Below, piece after piece: positions 1 to 10,506 of a stretch of DNA of 64,000 bases. This DNA is from Gaeumannomyces sp. JS-464. Lineage: Eukaryota > Ascomycota > Sordariomycetes > Magnaporthales > Magnaporthaceae. The notes beneath the pieces are model-generated. The model was not told where the DNA came from, did not search any database, and saw only the letters and a list, made by a program, of their open reading frames with translations. How positions within the stretch are numbered: the stretch's first letter is position 1; every line of letters begins with the position of its first letter. The stretch lies in assembly GCA_002197995.1 (NCBI GenBank), contig NGZR01000002.1, forward strand, positions 744,001 to 808,000. Reading direction: 5' to 3'. A program made the position numbers and the translations under genes.

Positions 1-3000
1 CAAGGTTCGAGACATACGAAGACAAGAAGGTGATGCTTGCGGAGCTTGGGAAGGCCCACATGGCATGGGTGTGCGAGGTCGCTAAAACCCTCCCAAAACG
101 TCGCCGGGACGTAGAGAAGTACCTAGAGAAGGAGAGACGAGACAGATACTTTGAACTTCTGAAAAGGGTGGAGAGTCAACCAAAAATCTGGCCGAAAGAA
201 GACGCCGCGGCAACAGAGCCCCCTCGCCAGGAGGCCCCGAGGGTTCCATCTGGAGACGTCTACGGCTCGGGAAGCTTAGGATCTGACTGCGGCTTTAAGG
301 CTAGCGCTATGTACTTCCGGCCGCGACTTGGTCCCGCCGGAGGCAGCTGGGAGGGCTGTGACTCGGATCATGCCTGGTTCAGCGGCAGCAAGTTCCCTAA
401 CCAGAAGATATCCGCACAGAAACTGCTGGAGAAGAATGAGGGAAACCCGCTAACCAAGCGTGAGGACGATCGCTTGCGCTGGTTCCACTTCCCAACCAAC
501 AACATGAGTTGGGTCGAGGTATGTCTCTGGTTGATGGGGAGCGCGTGCTTGCTGGGAGACTAACCGATAAAATCCGTCTTGGCATCGTTTAAGCAAGCCA
601 TGGCGAGATATTATGGCGAGGAAGATGTTGTCCATGGCAGGCGCGTCAAGTCTCACTCCGAGATGACACAGGCCGAAAGGCTGCTCTGCCGAGAGTTCTG
701 GCGTGGGCAGCTCCATGGAAGTGGCGAGAAAGCTCCGATCCATGCAAGACACATGCGATCCAGGCTCCTCCTGATCCCTCGGGGTAGGCTCAAATTTCCT
801 TCGGGCTGTTTTCCCTCCCAGTCTGCTAACAGGGCAGCATTGTTGTCCATCAGAGTCGCCTGTGGCTGCAGGAGTGTCCACACAAGATACAAACGGGAAC
901 AAAGCGCGTCCGTCCTCGCCTAGTCACACTATCTCCGGCGCTCGCCAGAAGGCCATGAAAAACATGGCACTTTTTGTAGGCGCTCTCTCAGCTATTCCTT
1001 GCAGTAGCGTGCATGTGCACTGTTGACACAGCCCAGATCCCGTATCTCCACTGGGAAACCAACGGAGGGCGGATCAAGATGGTCGACGCCATCAACAACG
1101 TAAGCAACATCGCCAAGGCCAAGAAGACAAAGACACCCATGGGGGCAGCCGCCGAGCTTGTCGTGGCCAAGCAGGACAGCGTCAGAGGCAACAGGACCAA
1201 GTGGCGGCTCGTCAGGCACAGCAAAGACGGGGCATCCCCGGCTGAGAGCGACAAACGATCCAAACTTGGGAGTATCTCATGCAGCTGGCGCGGGTGGCCG
1301 GCGCCATGGACAGTGAGATGGACGAGAAGCTGGTTAAGGAGAACCTGCACAAGGACCCACCACTGCACGTCCGGCGCACGCTGGACCAGTACTACTTCCT
1401 CACGCTCGAGGACACGTCGGCGCGCGACAGGGACCAGGTCGTCTACCGCGATACTAGGGCCGGACATGCGTCCCACAGCCGGAGCACCCGCGTCGTCATG
1501 GTCGACCAGCTGTGGCTCTGGATCCTTGACGATCGTATGTCCCACGACGGCGAAAGGAATGATGACTGTTTCCTGTTTACAAAATGCAGGTTGCTGACTA
1601 GACTCCCTACTGGACCTAGACACCATCATCACCTCGTTCCCTCGGCGGTGGGGGAGAAACAAGCCGGACCCGTCGGGAGTGCACAAGTGCCTCAGGGACC
1701 GGCTGGCAAACAGCCGCAGCATCAGCTCCATCTACCACCTGGCGCTGATCATCATCGACCAGTGCTCGGGCGTGTTCTTCGACCGGACCAAGCCCCTGGA
1801 TCAGAGGCCCGAGGTCATTGACATCTTTGGCTCCGCCATTGGCCACATCGTGGGTGCCCCCTCTGTTTCCTTGTTCCACCATGGTTAATTAGTGCGCGTA
1901 AAATTTGACGCCCTACTTGCAGACTGAATTGACCACCATCGCGTACGACACCTTCTGGCGGAACACGTCGCTCCATTCGAGAAACGTCCTCCCCTCGGGC
2001 CCGGGGCCGGCGTCTTCGTCCGACCAGTACCGCGAGAGCAAGAACACGAGCCAGCGGTATCTCGACATTAACCCAGAAGGGACCCTGCTGCGCGAGGGCC
2101 GCGACATCGCTGAGGAGCTTAAGATCATGCACCGCGTCTATCGCCAGCAGTGGCAGGTCGTTAAGGACTTCCGGCGCCACCTGGGCCATCTCGTCAGCGG
2201 CGAGGAGAGGCAGGCGCGAGGAGGGACAGAGCAGACGGTCCAGTCGCTGGTCCGGGGCCTCGTGGACTTGGTCCAGGAGGAGGCCGAGGATAGGCGGCGT
2301 CGGGATACGAGGTCTCAAACTCCCTGCTCACTCTCCACGGCAGTGACTGATGCCACGACCGCAACCGCCTCCTCGACCGTAAGCGATCCTCCCAGCCTCA
2401 CGTCGCACAGGAGGTCCTCGAGGTTTGGAGAGAGCAGCGGCGGTCTGGGTTCGTGGCTCGAAGACACGCTGCAGGAGGCCGACATGCTGCTGGAGAGCAT
2501 TGAGAGCAGGCAGGCTGAAATTCAGGACCTCGAGGATTCGGCTCTCAGGACCTGCCAGCAGCTCGAAGGTTTGCTGTCGCTCAAGCAGCAGCAGGCGAGC
2601 ATAGTCGAGGCCAAGGCCGCCCTCACCAGGGCGAGCGAGAGTGTAAGGCAAGGGCGGGCTATCGTGGCCTTCACCATTGTGACCATCTTCTTCGTAGGGG
2701 TTCCCCGGGTCTCCTCCCATTCCCGCTCCTTCTTTCAAGCACTATTCCCACGAAACGCGGCCCAAGTTATGCCGATTCTTACTGACGGTCCCGCCGTTTG
2801 ACAAAACAGTTGCCCCTCGGCTTCTTTGCCGCCTTCTTTGGCATGAACAACAAGGCCAGTACCGGCAACGAGTGGATGACACTCGGGAGCAGGTCGGATA
2901 CATGTGTGAGTGCCTTCGGTTAGCTTCAAATCCCCATTTCCACGGTTTATCTCTACCGCCAAGACCCTCGTCTCGGAAGCTTTCCACCAACCCCGTATTT

Positions 3001-3553
3001 AGCCATGCTGACACTTTCTAATGATCACCCTGGATGCCACGAAACAAAAAGTCGGCCTGTCCTCGGTCGTCATCGTCATCGCCGTCTCCATCGCCTTCAG
3101 CTCCTGGATCCGTGCTCTGCTGACATACCTGGTTCGCGTCCCGCTCCTGCTCCTAGCGGAGAGCACGGGGTTCCGAAGGCTCTGGGGCGAGCACGTGGTT
3201 GATGCGGCCGGGCTGGCGAAGCGAAACAGCGCATCGCTCGACGAGGTGTCCAGGAGGAGGAGGGTGGACGAGAGGAGAAGGAAGGATAAGGAGGGAGCTG
3301 GCAGCCAGGAAAGGGGTACTGCAGCTAATACGAAGGCCTCTGCTGCTGATCAGAGCGTGAAAACACAACGGGTGCGGAACCGGTGAGGAGTCTTAATGGG
3401 AGTCCCACCGCGGCGGGTCGGCCGACCACGAGAGATGCGGACGTCGGAGACGGCCGGAGAAGCGACCATGGTTCGTCGGTAGCTGTCTGGCTCTCGTTCC
3501 GCTCCAGGAACCGCAAGAAGGGAGAGGATGGGATGAACAACGGCGACGTTTAG
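1..3553 (+). CDS. CorA-type Mg2+ transporter-like membrane protein, 5' partial
   Basis: Likely a membrane protein with a C-terminal CorA-like cation channel domain, as often found at the end of large fungal ankyrin-type proteins. The reading frame is already open at the left edge, so the N-terminus lies outside. Exons seen include roughly 3-519, 594-780, 1013-1200, 1270-1530, 1640-1840, 1920-2690, 2810-2910 and 3021 onward. The intron after 519 begins GTATGT and splices to 594, giving a continuous WVEQAMARYYGE. A long helical stretch (about 2100-2650) precedes the first membrane helix, which ends with the CorA signature GMN (FFGMNN, about 2843). A second hydrophobic helix lies near 3075-3150. 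The first stop is at 3386, but a different frame reads a plausible Ser/Arg-rich tail to a stop at 3553, so a one-base shift near 3365 is likely. Substrate is not shown by sequence. Confidence 0.75.
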
Positions 3554-3708
3554 GGGAGGCGTTGTTCAACAACAAAGCTTTATTCCAAGATTGACTGAAT
3601 ACGCGAGTTAGGGTATTAGACAATGTAATTCCGCCTTGGTCCGATCCCGAGACCCCTGTGATTGGTATTGAAGCCTGAACTACGGCGTCCCCCGATTTGG
3701 CTTGATCC

Positions 3709-4490
3709 TCAAGCAGTATACAGCTTGGGTCCCGGGATCTTGTACGCGGGCTTGGTCTCGTCGTTGTAGATGTTGTACTGCACACCGGGGTCGTTGCTCC
3801 TGTACAGGTTGGCCCCCAGCGTCCCCTGGGGTTTCTTGGTGCCCTGGCCCGTGACCACGAGGTTGACGCACTGCGGGTAGAACTGCGCGCCGCCCGAGGC
3901 ATAGGCCGAGTGGAGCGCGAGCTGCTCGTGGCGCAGGACGTAGGCGCCCGGCGCGATGTCGGCAGGGATCGTCACGTTCCACGCGTCGCCCGCCTCGCGC
4001 AGCTTGTCCACAGCCCAGTACCCGGCCTGCCCATTGCCCCCGCCCAGCTTCAGCTGGCCCATCTCGGCGATCTTGAAGAACTCGAGCTTGGTCTTGTCGA
4101 CACCGCTGCAGGCGCCGGCGCCTCGCCGCACCGCGCGAGGTAGTCCATGACGGGGCCCTTGTGCGAGTCGGGCCAGGGCGACCACTGCAGGAGGACGGTG
4201 CTGCCGGCGGCGACCGCGACTGTCTGCTGCGGCGAAGAGTTCTCCCCCTTGATGTGGCAGACGATGTCAGGGCCCTGGAGGGCTTGGGCCGTCGACGGCA
4301 CGAAGCCCAGGTCCGTGGCCTGGTTGGCCCAGCCGGGCGAGTCCTGCCGCGGGGCCCAGGGGTAGATGGTAGGGTTGTAGCCCGTGTAGGACCTGCCGTT
4401 GGCGGTGATCTTGGTGACGTAGCCGTGGCCCGCGACGGGGGTGACGGCGGTCAGAACGGCGCAGAGAGCGAGGAGCTTCTTGCAGTCCAT
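3709..4490 (-). CDS. AA9 (GH61) lytic polysaccharide monooxygenase, frameshifted
   Basis: Secreted copper enzyme of the AA9 family, whose members oxidatively cleave cellulose or related glucans. The start at 4490 gives a signal peptide ending VAG, after which the mature protein begins HGY, the N-terminal histidine of the copper brace. A second conserved histidine occurs in SHKGPVMDYLA, and the conserved QFYPQC block with the axial tyrosine lies near the C-terminus. Protein length would be about 260 residues, usual for a single-domain AA9; no cellulose-binding module follows. The frame breaks by one base at about 4120-4128: DYLARCG runs out of frame and the continuing GACSGVDKTKLEFF is in another. 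One extra base there would restore a normal family sequence. I see no intron at the break, so this is an assembly indel or a recent null allele. The gene converges with the CorA gene. Confidence 0.9.
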
Positions 4491-5604
4491 CTTGGGCTCT
4501 AGCTACAACAGGCTGTATATACGTTTATGACTCGATGCTTGGCTGTCTTGTCGACAAGTCTCTTCATCTTGATGTAGAAGAGATAAAAGCTGCCGTCTTA
4601 TGCTTCTTCATCCCGCGCTGTTTACAGTGACAGCGGAACTCCCCATCTTGGCTGCATTGTAATTCCTCCGTCTATATTGCAAAGAATCTTTGAGATCGTG
4701 CTCCGGCCCAATTACCACCAATCGCCAGTCGCCGTTGTAGCTTCGGGGCATCCTCTAAGCAAGCGAATGCTACCATGTTCGCGTCCCCGGCCGGACAGCT
4801 GCCGCATATTGCCCATCTTTGGAAAAAGTGGGAGAGAATCCAGAAAAGACCTCGGAGCGTGCAAGATTAGCGTAGGGAGTAGGTTTATTGAGCGCCTGTA
4901 GCGAGTGATGTCCCACTCTCGCCTCGCTAAGGTCAGCAGACGTGCTAGCGACTGCCATATGGTCTAGATACAGGGTCCGGGCCACCGACAAGCATCCCGG
5001 TAGCTAGCAAAGCAAGCCCGTCAGCCGACCAGCGTCGGCCTGGGCATGTGTAAAATAAGCGGCATCCCGACGCCCCTAACTGGCGACCCGGCACTCCGTG
5101 CTAATGGTGCGGGGCATACGCGGGCGCTGTTTACATGGTAGATAGGAGAGGTGCGGAGAAGGGTTCCGAGTGTAACGTAGAGTACGCCCCCTGAGGAGCC
5201 CCCGGTTGGGGCCGGGCGGCCGCCGCCAGTCCGCCTTTGTAAGGAGAAAATACTCAAGGGCAAGGTAAGTCTCGGTGGATGCCTAAGTCTGGCTTGCTGG
5301 TTGCCGAGGGAGAGCGTATATGCCTGTAGCCTCGGCAAAATCGGCGAAGAGGTGGCCCAGTAAGCCAGAAGGGGGAGGGTTTTCGATGGGCCAGAAGTTT
5401 CGTTTCGACTGTGTCCGCTAGCAGAAGAGCAGGTGGGAGGGCGTTTTGTTGCCGCCGCATTTGCAGGGTTTGAACTCTGTAGTTAAATTTGACGCGGCCC
5501 GCGCTGGGAAGGGAGGTGGGAAGGTCCTAGTCCTGGCTGCGTTGCCCTACTACCCAAAATCAGTTCATTGTTATCACTCCACGTAGATATCAATCGTAAT
5601 ATCG
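4491..5604. other. Intergenic, no gene seen; contains an imperfect inverted repeat
   Basis: No convincing coding frame. The first part would be the AA9 promoter. The only structure I see is a nested inverted repeat at 5289-5369, listed separately. Confidence 0.5.
5289..5369. repeat. Imperfect inverted repeat
   Basis: The outer arms CTGGCTTGCTGG (5289-5300) and CCAGTAAGCCAG (5358-5369) pair with one mismatch. The inner arms TTGCCGAGG (5301-5309) and CCTCGGCAA (5330-5338) pair perfectly. The two right arms are split by 19 bases. No target duplication was seen. It may be a decayed small element or chance. Confidence 0.45.
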
Positions 5605-5846
5605 CCAGATGTTGATCCACGTGATCAGCGCGTGCATCAGGGGAAACCCCACGTCTCGTAGAGCAGCAGGTCTATGGACCGTGCGCTCCGAGCCTACAAA
5701 AGGGGATCTTGCGATCCCCTTCCTGTAGCTAGATTCCTTCGTAGACATGCATCACAACAGACACCAGTTCCAGATCTATAGATCCTTGTTCTTTCCTTTT
5801 TGGAGATCTCCGTGCCTACAGGAGTACCACTCCTACCAACACCAGA
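5605..5846 (+). mobile_element. Solo LTR (copy 1) with 5-bp target duplication
   Basis: The element at 5610-5841 (232 bp) starts TG and ends CA and is flanked by CCAGA on both sides (5605-5609 and 5842-5846), a 5-bp target site duplication. It is related to the element at 54818-55087; shared blocks include AAAAGGGG, CCAGATCTATAGATC and CACTCCTACCAACA. A hairpin (5700-5721) and the small palindrome GGAGTACCACTCC lie in the 3' half. No internal retrotransposon sequence flanks it, so it is a solo LTR left by LTR-LTR recombination. The size and 5-bp duplication fit Ty3/gypsy or Ty1/copia; which one cannot be told. Confidence 0.85.
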
Positions 5847-5905
5847 GAAAATTGTTCTCCTTTTGTAGTGACTCGCGTTGCTTACCCCTACCCAATGACA
5901 CCACA

Positions 5906-5977
5906 GGTCCAGTGGCCAAATGGCAAGGCGCTTGACTACGAATCAAGAGATTGCAGGTTCGATCCCTGCCTGGATCG
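5906..5977 (+). tRNA. tRNA-Arg (anticodon ACG)
   Basis: A complete 72-nt cloverleaf. The acceptor GGTCCAG pairs with CTGGATC (one G-U), the D stem is GCC/GGC, and the anticodon stem CTTGA/TCAAG encloses the loop CTACGAA with anticodon ACG. The T arm GCAGG-TTCGATC-CCTGC carries the invariant TTC, and the discriminator base is G. There is no intron and no encoded CCA. A short T-rich stretch at about 5995-6003 can act as the Pol III terminator. A34 is normally modified to inosine, so it would read CGU, CGC and CGA. A solo LTR ends 64 bases upstream. Confidence 0.95.
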
Positions 5978-6054
5978 AGAAAACTTGGACTTCATTTCTT
6001 TTTGGAAGTTTCTGCTTCAAAGCGTGTGGTACCTTTAATGAAAAGAAAGCAAAA

Positions 6055-7199
6055 TCATGCCAGCTCCCTCGGGAGCTCCCCAGCATGCATCTCGTGGGTG
6101 TTACTGCTTGTCAGCATCTCGGTGCCGGGAGGATGGCGCCTCGCAGCCGAGTCGGATACTTGATACGGCGGCGTCGGTGTCGACCTCCATTTTTCGGGCG
6201 AGACTATGCCTTGCCCGTGCATCTCTGCCTGCGCGCGCTGTGTGTCGTCCAGCTGCGCCGCCGGCGGGTTCAGACCATCCCAGCCCTTCTCTACGGGCTC
6301 GCCGGCGTAGGTTGACATTGTCCGTTTTGGTTGTAAGCACCCCCATCCTCAGCGAGCAGCTGCCCCGCCTCACCTCCCGTCCCGTCCGACCCGTCCTTGT
6401 GGCCTGTGGCTGCGGCGGCTGCCGCTCTCCTCTTCGCCAGAATAGCAACAAGCCCAACGCCGCGGCCAAGCACAGCGACGCCCACGCTGGCGCCGATGCC
6501 CGCCTTGGCCCCGACGCCCAGGCCCTCGTCCGCCGTCCCACCAGCTCCATTGCTGCCTGCGCTGCCTTCTAAGGAAGTCTGCGCGGGCAGCGTCCCGATG
6601 TCGACGTTGAGGCCGCGGACTGCGACTGCGCAAAGCGGATGTAGATGGCGTGGTGCGGACCTCGATCAGCACGTCGGTCAGGGTAGTCTGGATGTTCCGG
6701 ACGTTCTCGACATCGGGCACGCGGAGCGTCACGGCCGTGGGCCACTGCGGGCTCGAGTGGCAGGCCAGGCTCGGCAACGAGGACTCGGAGGCCGGGGCGG
6801 GATTGTATTTGTACCCGCTGTGAGATGAGGCGAAAACCCTTTGTCAGTGAAGATGCTCATAGCCAAGACGTTTTTTTTCTTCTTTTTCTTTTGGACGGTA
6901 CAGGGAACATACCTCGGACAGCACACCACGCGAGATTCAGTCAGCGTCTGCACCACCTCGACCGTCGTGGACGCCATGGTCCAGCCGGAGGGGCATACGC
7001 CAGGCGAGTAGTAGGCCGTAGGGCCCGCGACAAAGTTTTGCGGGTAGCAGTCGCCCGCAGACGTGCCGCCGAGGATGTGCCATTTGTGCCCCGTGACGGC
7101 GATCCCGCGCATTTCGGTGCTGGCAGTTCCGTAGATCTGCTCGAGACAGCCTGCGGGAGGCGTGAAGATCGCCGTCAACGGCCCAATATTGGTGGCCAT
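6055..7199 (-). pseudogene. Single-pass membrane protein gene, broken by several frameshifts
   Basis: Resembles a common Pezizomycotina family with a short extracellular domain, one membrane helix and a cytoplasmic tail of unknown role. Exon 1 (7199-6913) starts MATNIGPLTAIFTPPAGC and holds the family-like cysteines and YYSPGVCPSGW. A 95-bp intron (6912-6818, GTATGT...CACAG) joins it to GYKYNPAPASE. After LIEVR the frame shifts: HHAIYIRFAQ lies one frame over. The Gly/Ala-rich membrane helix (GIGASVGVAVLG, about 6470) and basic stop-transfer region lie in a third frame, and the tail (MSTYAGEP to the stop at 6055) in a further one. At least three one-base breaks exist. Function is unknown; whether it is truly dead or a sequencing artefact is unresolved. 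Confidence 0.6.
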
Positions 7200-7919
7200 T
7201 CTAATCTAGGATATGTAATGTACTGTTGATTTTGTGTATTGGTATGGATATTGTAAGCCGAGCCAGGGCCGATATGAGGCAGAAGAAGCGTATTGAGGCG
7301 AGGATAACAACCAAGCTGCGCACGGTAATGGGCGTCAACGGTAGGCCGAAGGCTTCATTCCGTCTGGAAGCATGGACAAATACCTCGCCAGATATTCGTA
7401 CTGCCGACAGCGGGAGTATGGGCGCCCATAATTACTGAACAAAGCGGGAGGGAGCAGACGGGTCGTTCCTCTTGGTATGCTGCTGGCATACCAAAGTTGA
7501 CACCAAAATATGTGCTGGCGGCAATCAGAGGATCGCCAATTGTAGGATTCTCCCGGGCGGATGCCCATGCGGGAGTGGCGCTCTCTTCTCTTGGCACTAT
7601 AAACAAAGGATCGAGTATATGTCTCAGGGACACCAAGCCGCAGGTCAAGGGGCAGGGGCCGACTGCTCCCCTCAGAGCTACTTTTTTGAGCGTGCAGTGT
7701 CATGTCGCACCGCAGATCGAGAAAGGCCATTGGCCGGCAAATGCGATTGTTGCTCCTTTTGCTGTGGATGGGCAAGCACAACTTCAATGCTCGGTCCCGA
7801 GACGGTGGCGGGGCAAGCTTGGCCAAAACCGTCTTGGTGACACTGGGATCGCTGTTCGTGTCTTCAGTATTCAGGGCCAAGCAGCGACGGAGCCGAACCG
7901 CGTCCGATGGATTCCAGGG
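7200..7919. other. Intergenic, nothing convincing seen
   Basis: Open frames occur on both strands but show no family features, and none links to the neighbouring genes by splice sites. Confidence 0.4.
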
Positions 7920-9408
7920 TTATCTGATAACCGGGCAGTCAGGCGCCCCCTGGATGTCAAGGGCAGGCCTGGCGTCTCGCCCCTTGCCGCCGTTGGGCTG
8001 TCTCGTGCTGTCGTCGTCCCCCCGCTCTCCACCACCATCACCCAACTCTCGCATCTCGATGGCAACGCCGCCAGAGTTACTGACCCGGTGAGACCTAACC
8101 GAACCGCCCTTACTCATGGAGCCATACGAAGCCGTCTTGCGGCTCGGCGCAGGGCCCTGCTGTTGGTGCTGCTGCTGCTGCTGCGGGGAGGCGCAACTTG
8201 GCTGGCGGGGGCTGGCCGTGCCGATCGTGGGACGACGGGTCAGTCTCGGCCGTCAGGGCCATGCCATTTCCGAAGCTGCTGCCACCCCTCACCGATCGGC
8301 ATATCTTCAAGATCCGCGCGCGGAAGCTCGTGTCTCGTCTCTCCCGCCTCGCACGGCTGGCGTTGATGTCGCACACTAGCGTCCGCAGCATGGGCACCGA
8401 TGCCGCCATCATGGTTAGGGCGATCTCGGCCGAGGATAGAATGATAAGCTCGGCACTCTCCACTGTTTGCGTTTCACAGCCGTCATTTAGCGGGAAACCC
8501 CGTGCTTAACTGAGGAATCGATCATGGCAGCGAGCTCACATGTAAAGTCGGTGCTGGCGAGGAGCTGAAGCTTTGGGACTCTGGCAAAGGCGGCGGCCGC
8601 GGCTCTGATTGACACCTATTAGTACATGAACGTGGCCAGGCCCAGATCGACAAGTCCAGAATATGCTGGTGGCATCTCGTTAGCAATATTCTATGCCACT
8701 GAAAGCTTTATACGCAGACAAAGTGGGGTCGCCGCCCAGAAGCACGCACCCGCACTGCCCATAGACATTCCCAAGTTGACCTGCCACGGCTAGCAGCTGC
8801 CCTCCACGGCAGGATTCCACACCTCGCGCGGCGTGCACTGGGCCCACTGCACGACGAGGCTCCCAGTCTGGAAGACGTTCATCGAGACGGCGGCGGACCA
8901 GAGGGCGATGGTGAGCTTGGGGCCCGAGATCTTGCCCAATGTGATCACAAAGGACATCTTGCTGCCCATGGTCGCCAACATAAGCACCGTCCCAACCACA
9001 AGGCCGCCGAGCCCGATTCGGTACAAGTTATCGGGGGTGATGGTGTTGCCGGGCCTGCCGAAGCCGCCTTTGGTGTTGACGCTGAGCTGCGCGCAAGCCA
9101 CAAGGAAGGAAATCTTGGCATGGAACAGCCAAGGGATGGGCCCCAAGTTAGCAGGTATTTCTTCCACGATACAGGGATACTGTAACCAGCTTCCCGCGCC
9201 TACCCAAGCTGCCAATAGGACATAGTCGTCCCCACAACGGGCTCCTTCTGCGAGCCTTGCTGTATAGCTTGAGGAGGATGAAGACGGTGGCGAAGACGAA
9301 CAGCGACCAGACCGCCTTCATTGCCCTGGGGCCGTTGTCCGGAATGTTCGGGACGTCCACAACGTCGGTGCTGGTGCTGCTCGCCGCCATCGCATCTCTG
9401 AGGTACAT
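7920..9408 (-). pseudogene. SAT4/PTH11-like rhodopsin-domain membrane protein, degenerate
   Basis: A seven-helix integral membrane protein of the fungal rhodopsin-domain type (related to PTH11-class receptors). The start is at 9390 (MAASSTSTDVV) or 9408. Helix 1 is near AVWSLFVFATVFILL. The family W-DDY loop is split: LW ends one frame and DDYVLLAAWVGAG starts in the next (about 9225). Later helices follow (TVLMLATMGSKMSFVITLG, TIALWSAAVSMNVF). The cysteine-containing extracellular loop reads SC, then an in-frame TAG stop (about 8790). A likely intron then joins AYSGLVDLGLA, which also hits stops. The last helix (ALTMMAASVPMLRTL, about 8400) and a polar C-terminal tail to 7920 are in other frames. 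In-frame stops plus several shifts make this more clearly decayed than its neighbours. Confidence 0.65.
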
Positions 9409-10506
9409 GATGCCATTCGCGAGATGGTGACTTCGATAACCACACGAAGACGTCTTTCCCAACATTACGAACCGTGTCGTGTGGGGGATACCGTGGAGAA
9501 AAACGCCGCCAAAAAGTGGCCAAGGAGTGCCGCCGATGCGCATACAAAGACGACCTCCCACCATCGTTTGAGCCCCGGCACCGCCCGGGATCTCCAGCTT
9601 TGTTACGCCCCCTGGGCACCGAGCTCTGGCGGTTGCTCTGACAAATGCACTCTGGGCCAGAAGCCGGCGGCTTACCAGCGTGCCCTCGGCTCCAGCGATA
9701 AACGTAAGGATGACAAAGCCACTCGATGCGGTGACACGCAACGAACCTTAATGTCTGGCGTAGGCAAGCTTGGGCTCTTGATACATCGGATAATGGCTCA
9801 TCTCAAGCAGGCTGACTCTCGTACGTGCAGACATATATCGCATCATGCCCGTTCGGCGTGCCAGATCGAAGCTGACCAGAGGCCGGGCTCGCCCGATGGG
9901 GTGCAGCAACGTCTGGATGCTGCAGGACTAGCCGCTTCAAGGCAAGCGCGTTGCGAAAAAAAAAAAAAAAAGAGCCATCCAAAAGTTCTCAGCCCATCCT
10001 TTAGCATGCACCGCGAGCAGTGCGCGCCAGGTGCAGGGGCAACCGCGGGACCTGGTCTGCAAATCGGGAATTTTTTGATGTCATTGCCATGCCCCCGCTG
10101 TTTTGTTTCCACGCGGGATCTGGTCCAGCTGGTTCTAGGCCTCGCTCGGTTGCTGCGCGATCGCCCCTCCGCGCTGGGCAATGCCTGGTCTCTGAATCGT
10201 TCCTTGGCGGGGATTAGGAGGAGATCTTGGTGCCTGGGCGCCACACCATGATCCAATAGCGGCTGGTGCAAATAGCGAAGTGGGCGAGCCCGGCATGATG
10301 CCCCCTAACGGCATCACTAGTGCCAGCGACGCTGTGGGTCATCTAAAATACGGTAGAGAAACGAAAGATGTTCCTGGTCACGAGAAAGAAGTCGAATGGC
10401 TTAAGTGGAACGAGTGGCGACGGGATTCAAGAGTCTGAGTGGTGGCGACCTATCTTTACACTTGGCGGCCAGAGTGCACGCTATCCAACAGCCCCTGCGC
10501 CTATAG
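9409..10506. other. Intergenic, nothing convincing seen; A16 tract
   Basis: Long open frames here look like chance frames in GC-rich DNA. An A16 tract lies at about 9956-9971. Confidence 0.4.

Noticed and set aside
7497..8366. 289-codon open frame on the + strand
   Set aside because: Antisense to the SAT4-like gene end; no recognisable domain or splice context.
9424..10251. 275-codon open frame on the + strand
   Set aside because: Low-complexity, Arg/Ser-rich, no family blocks, includes a Lys run from the A16 tract; looks like a chance frame antisense to the SAT4-like remnant.
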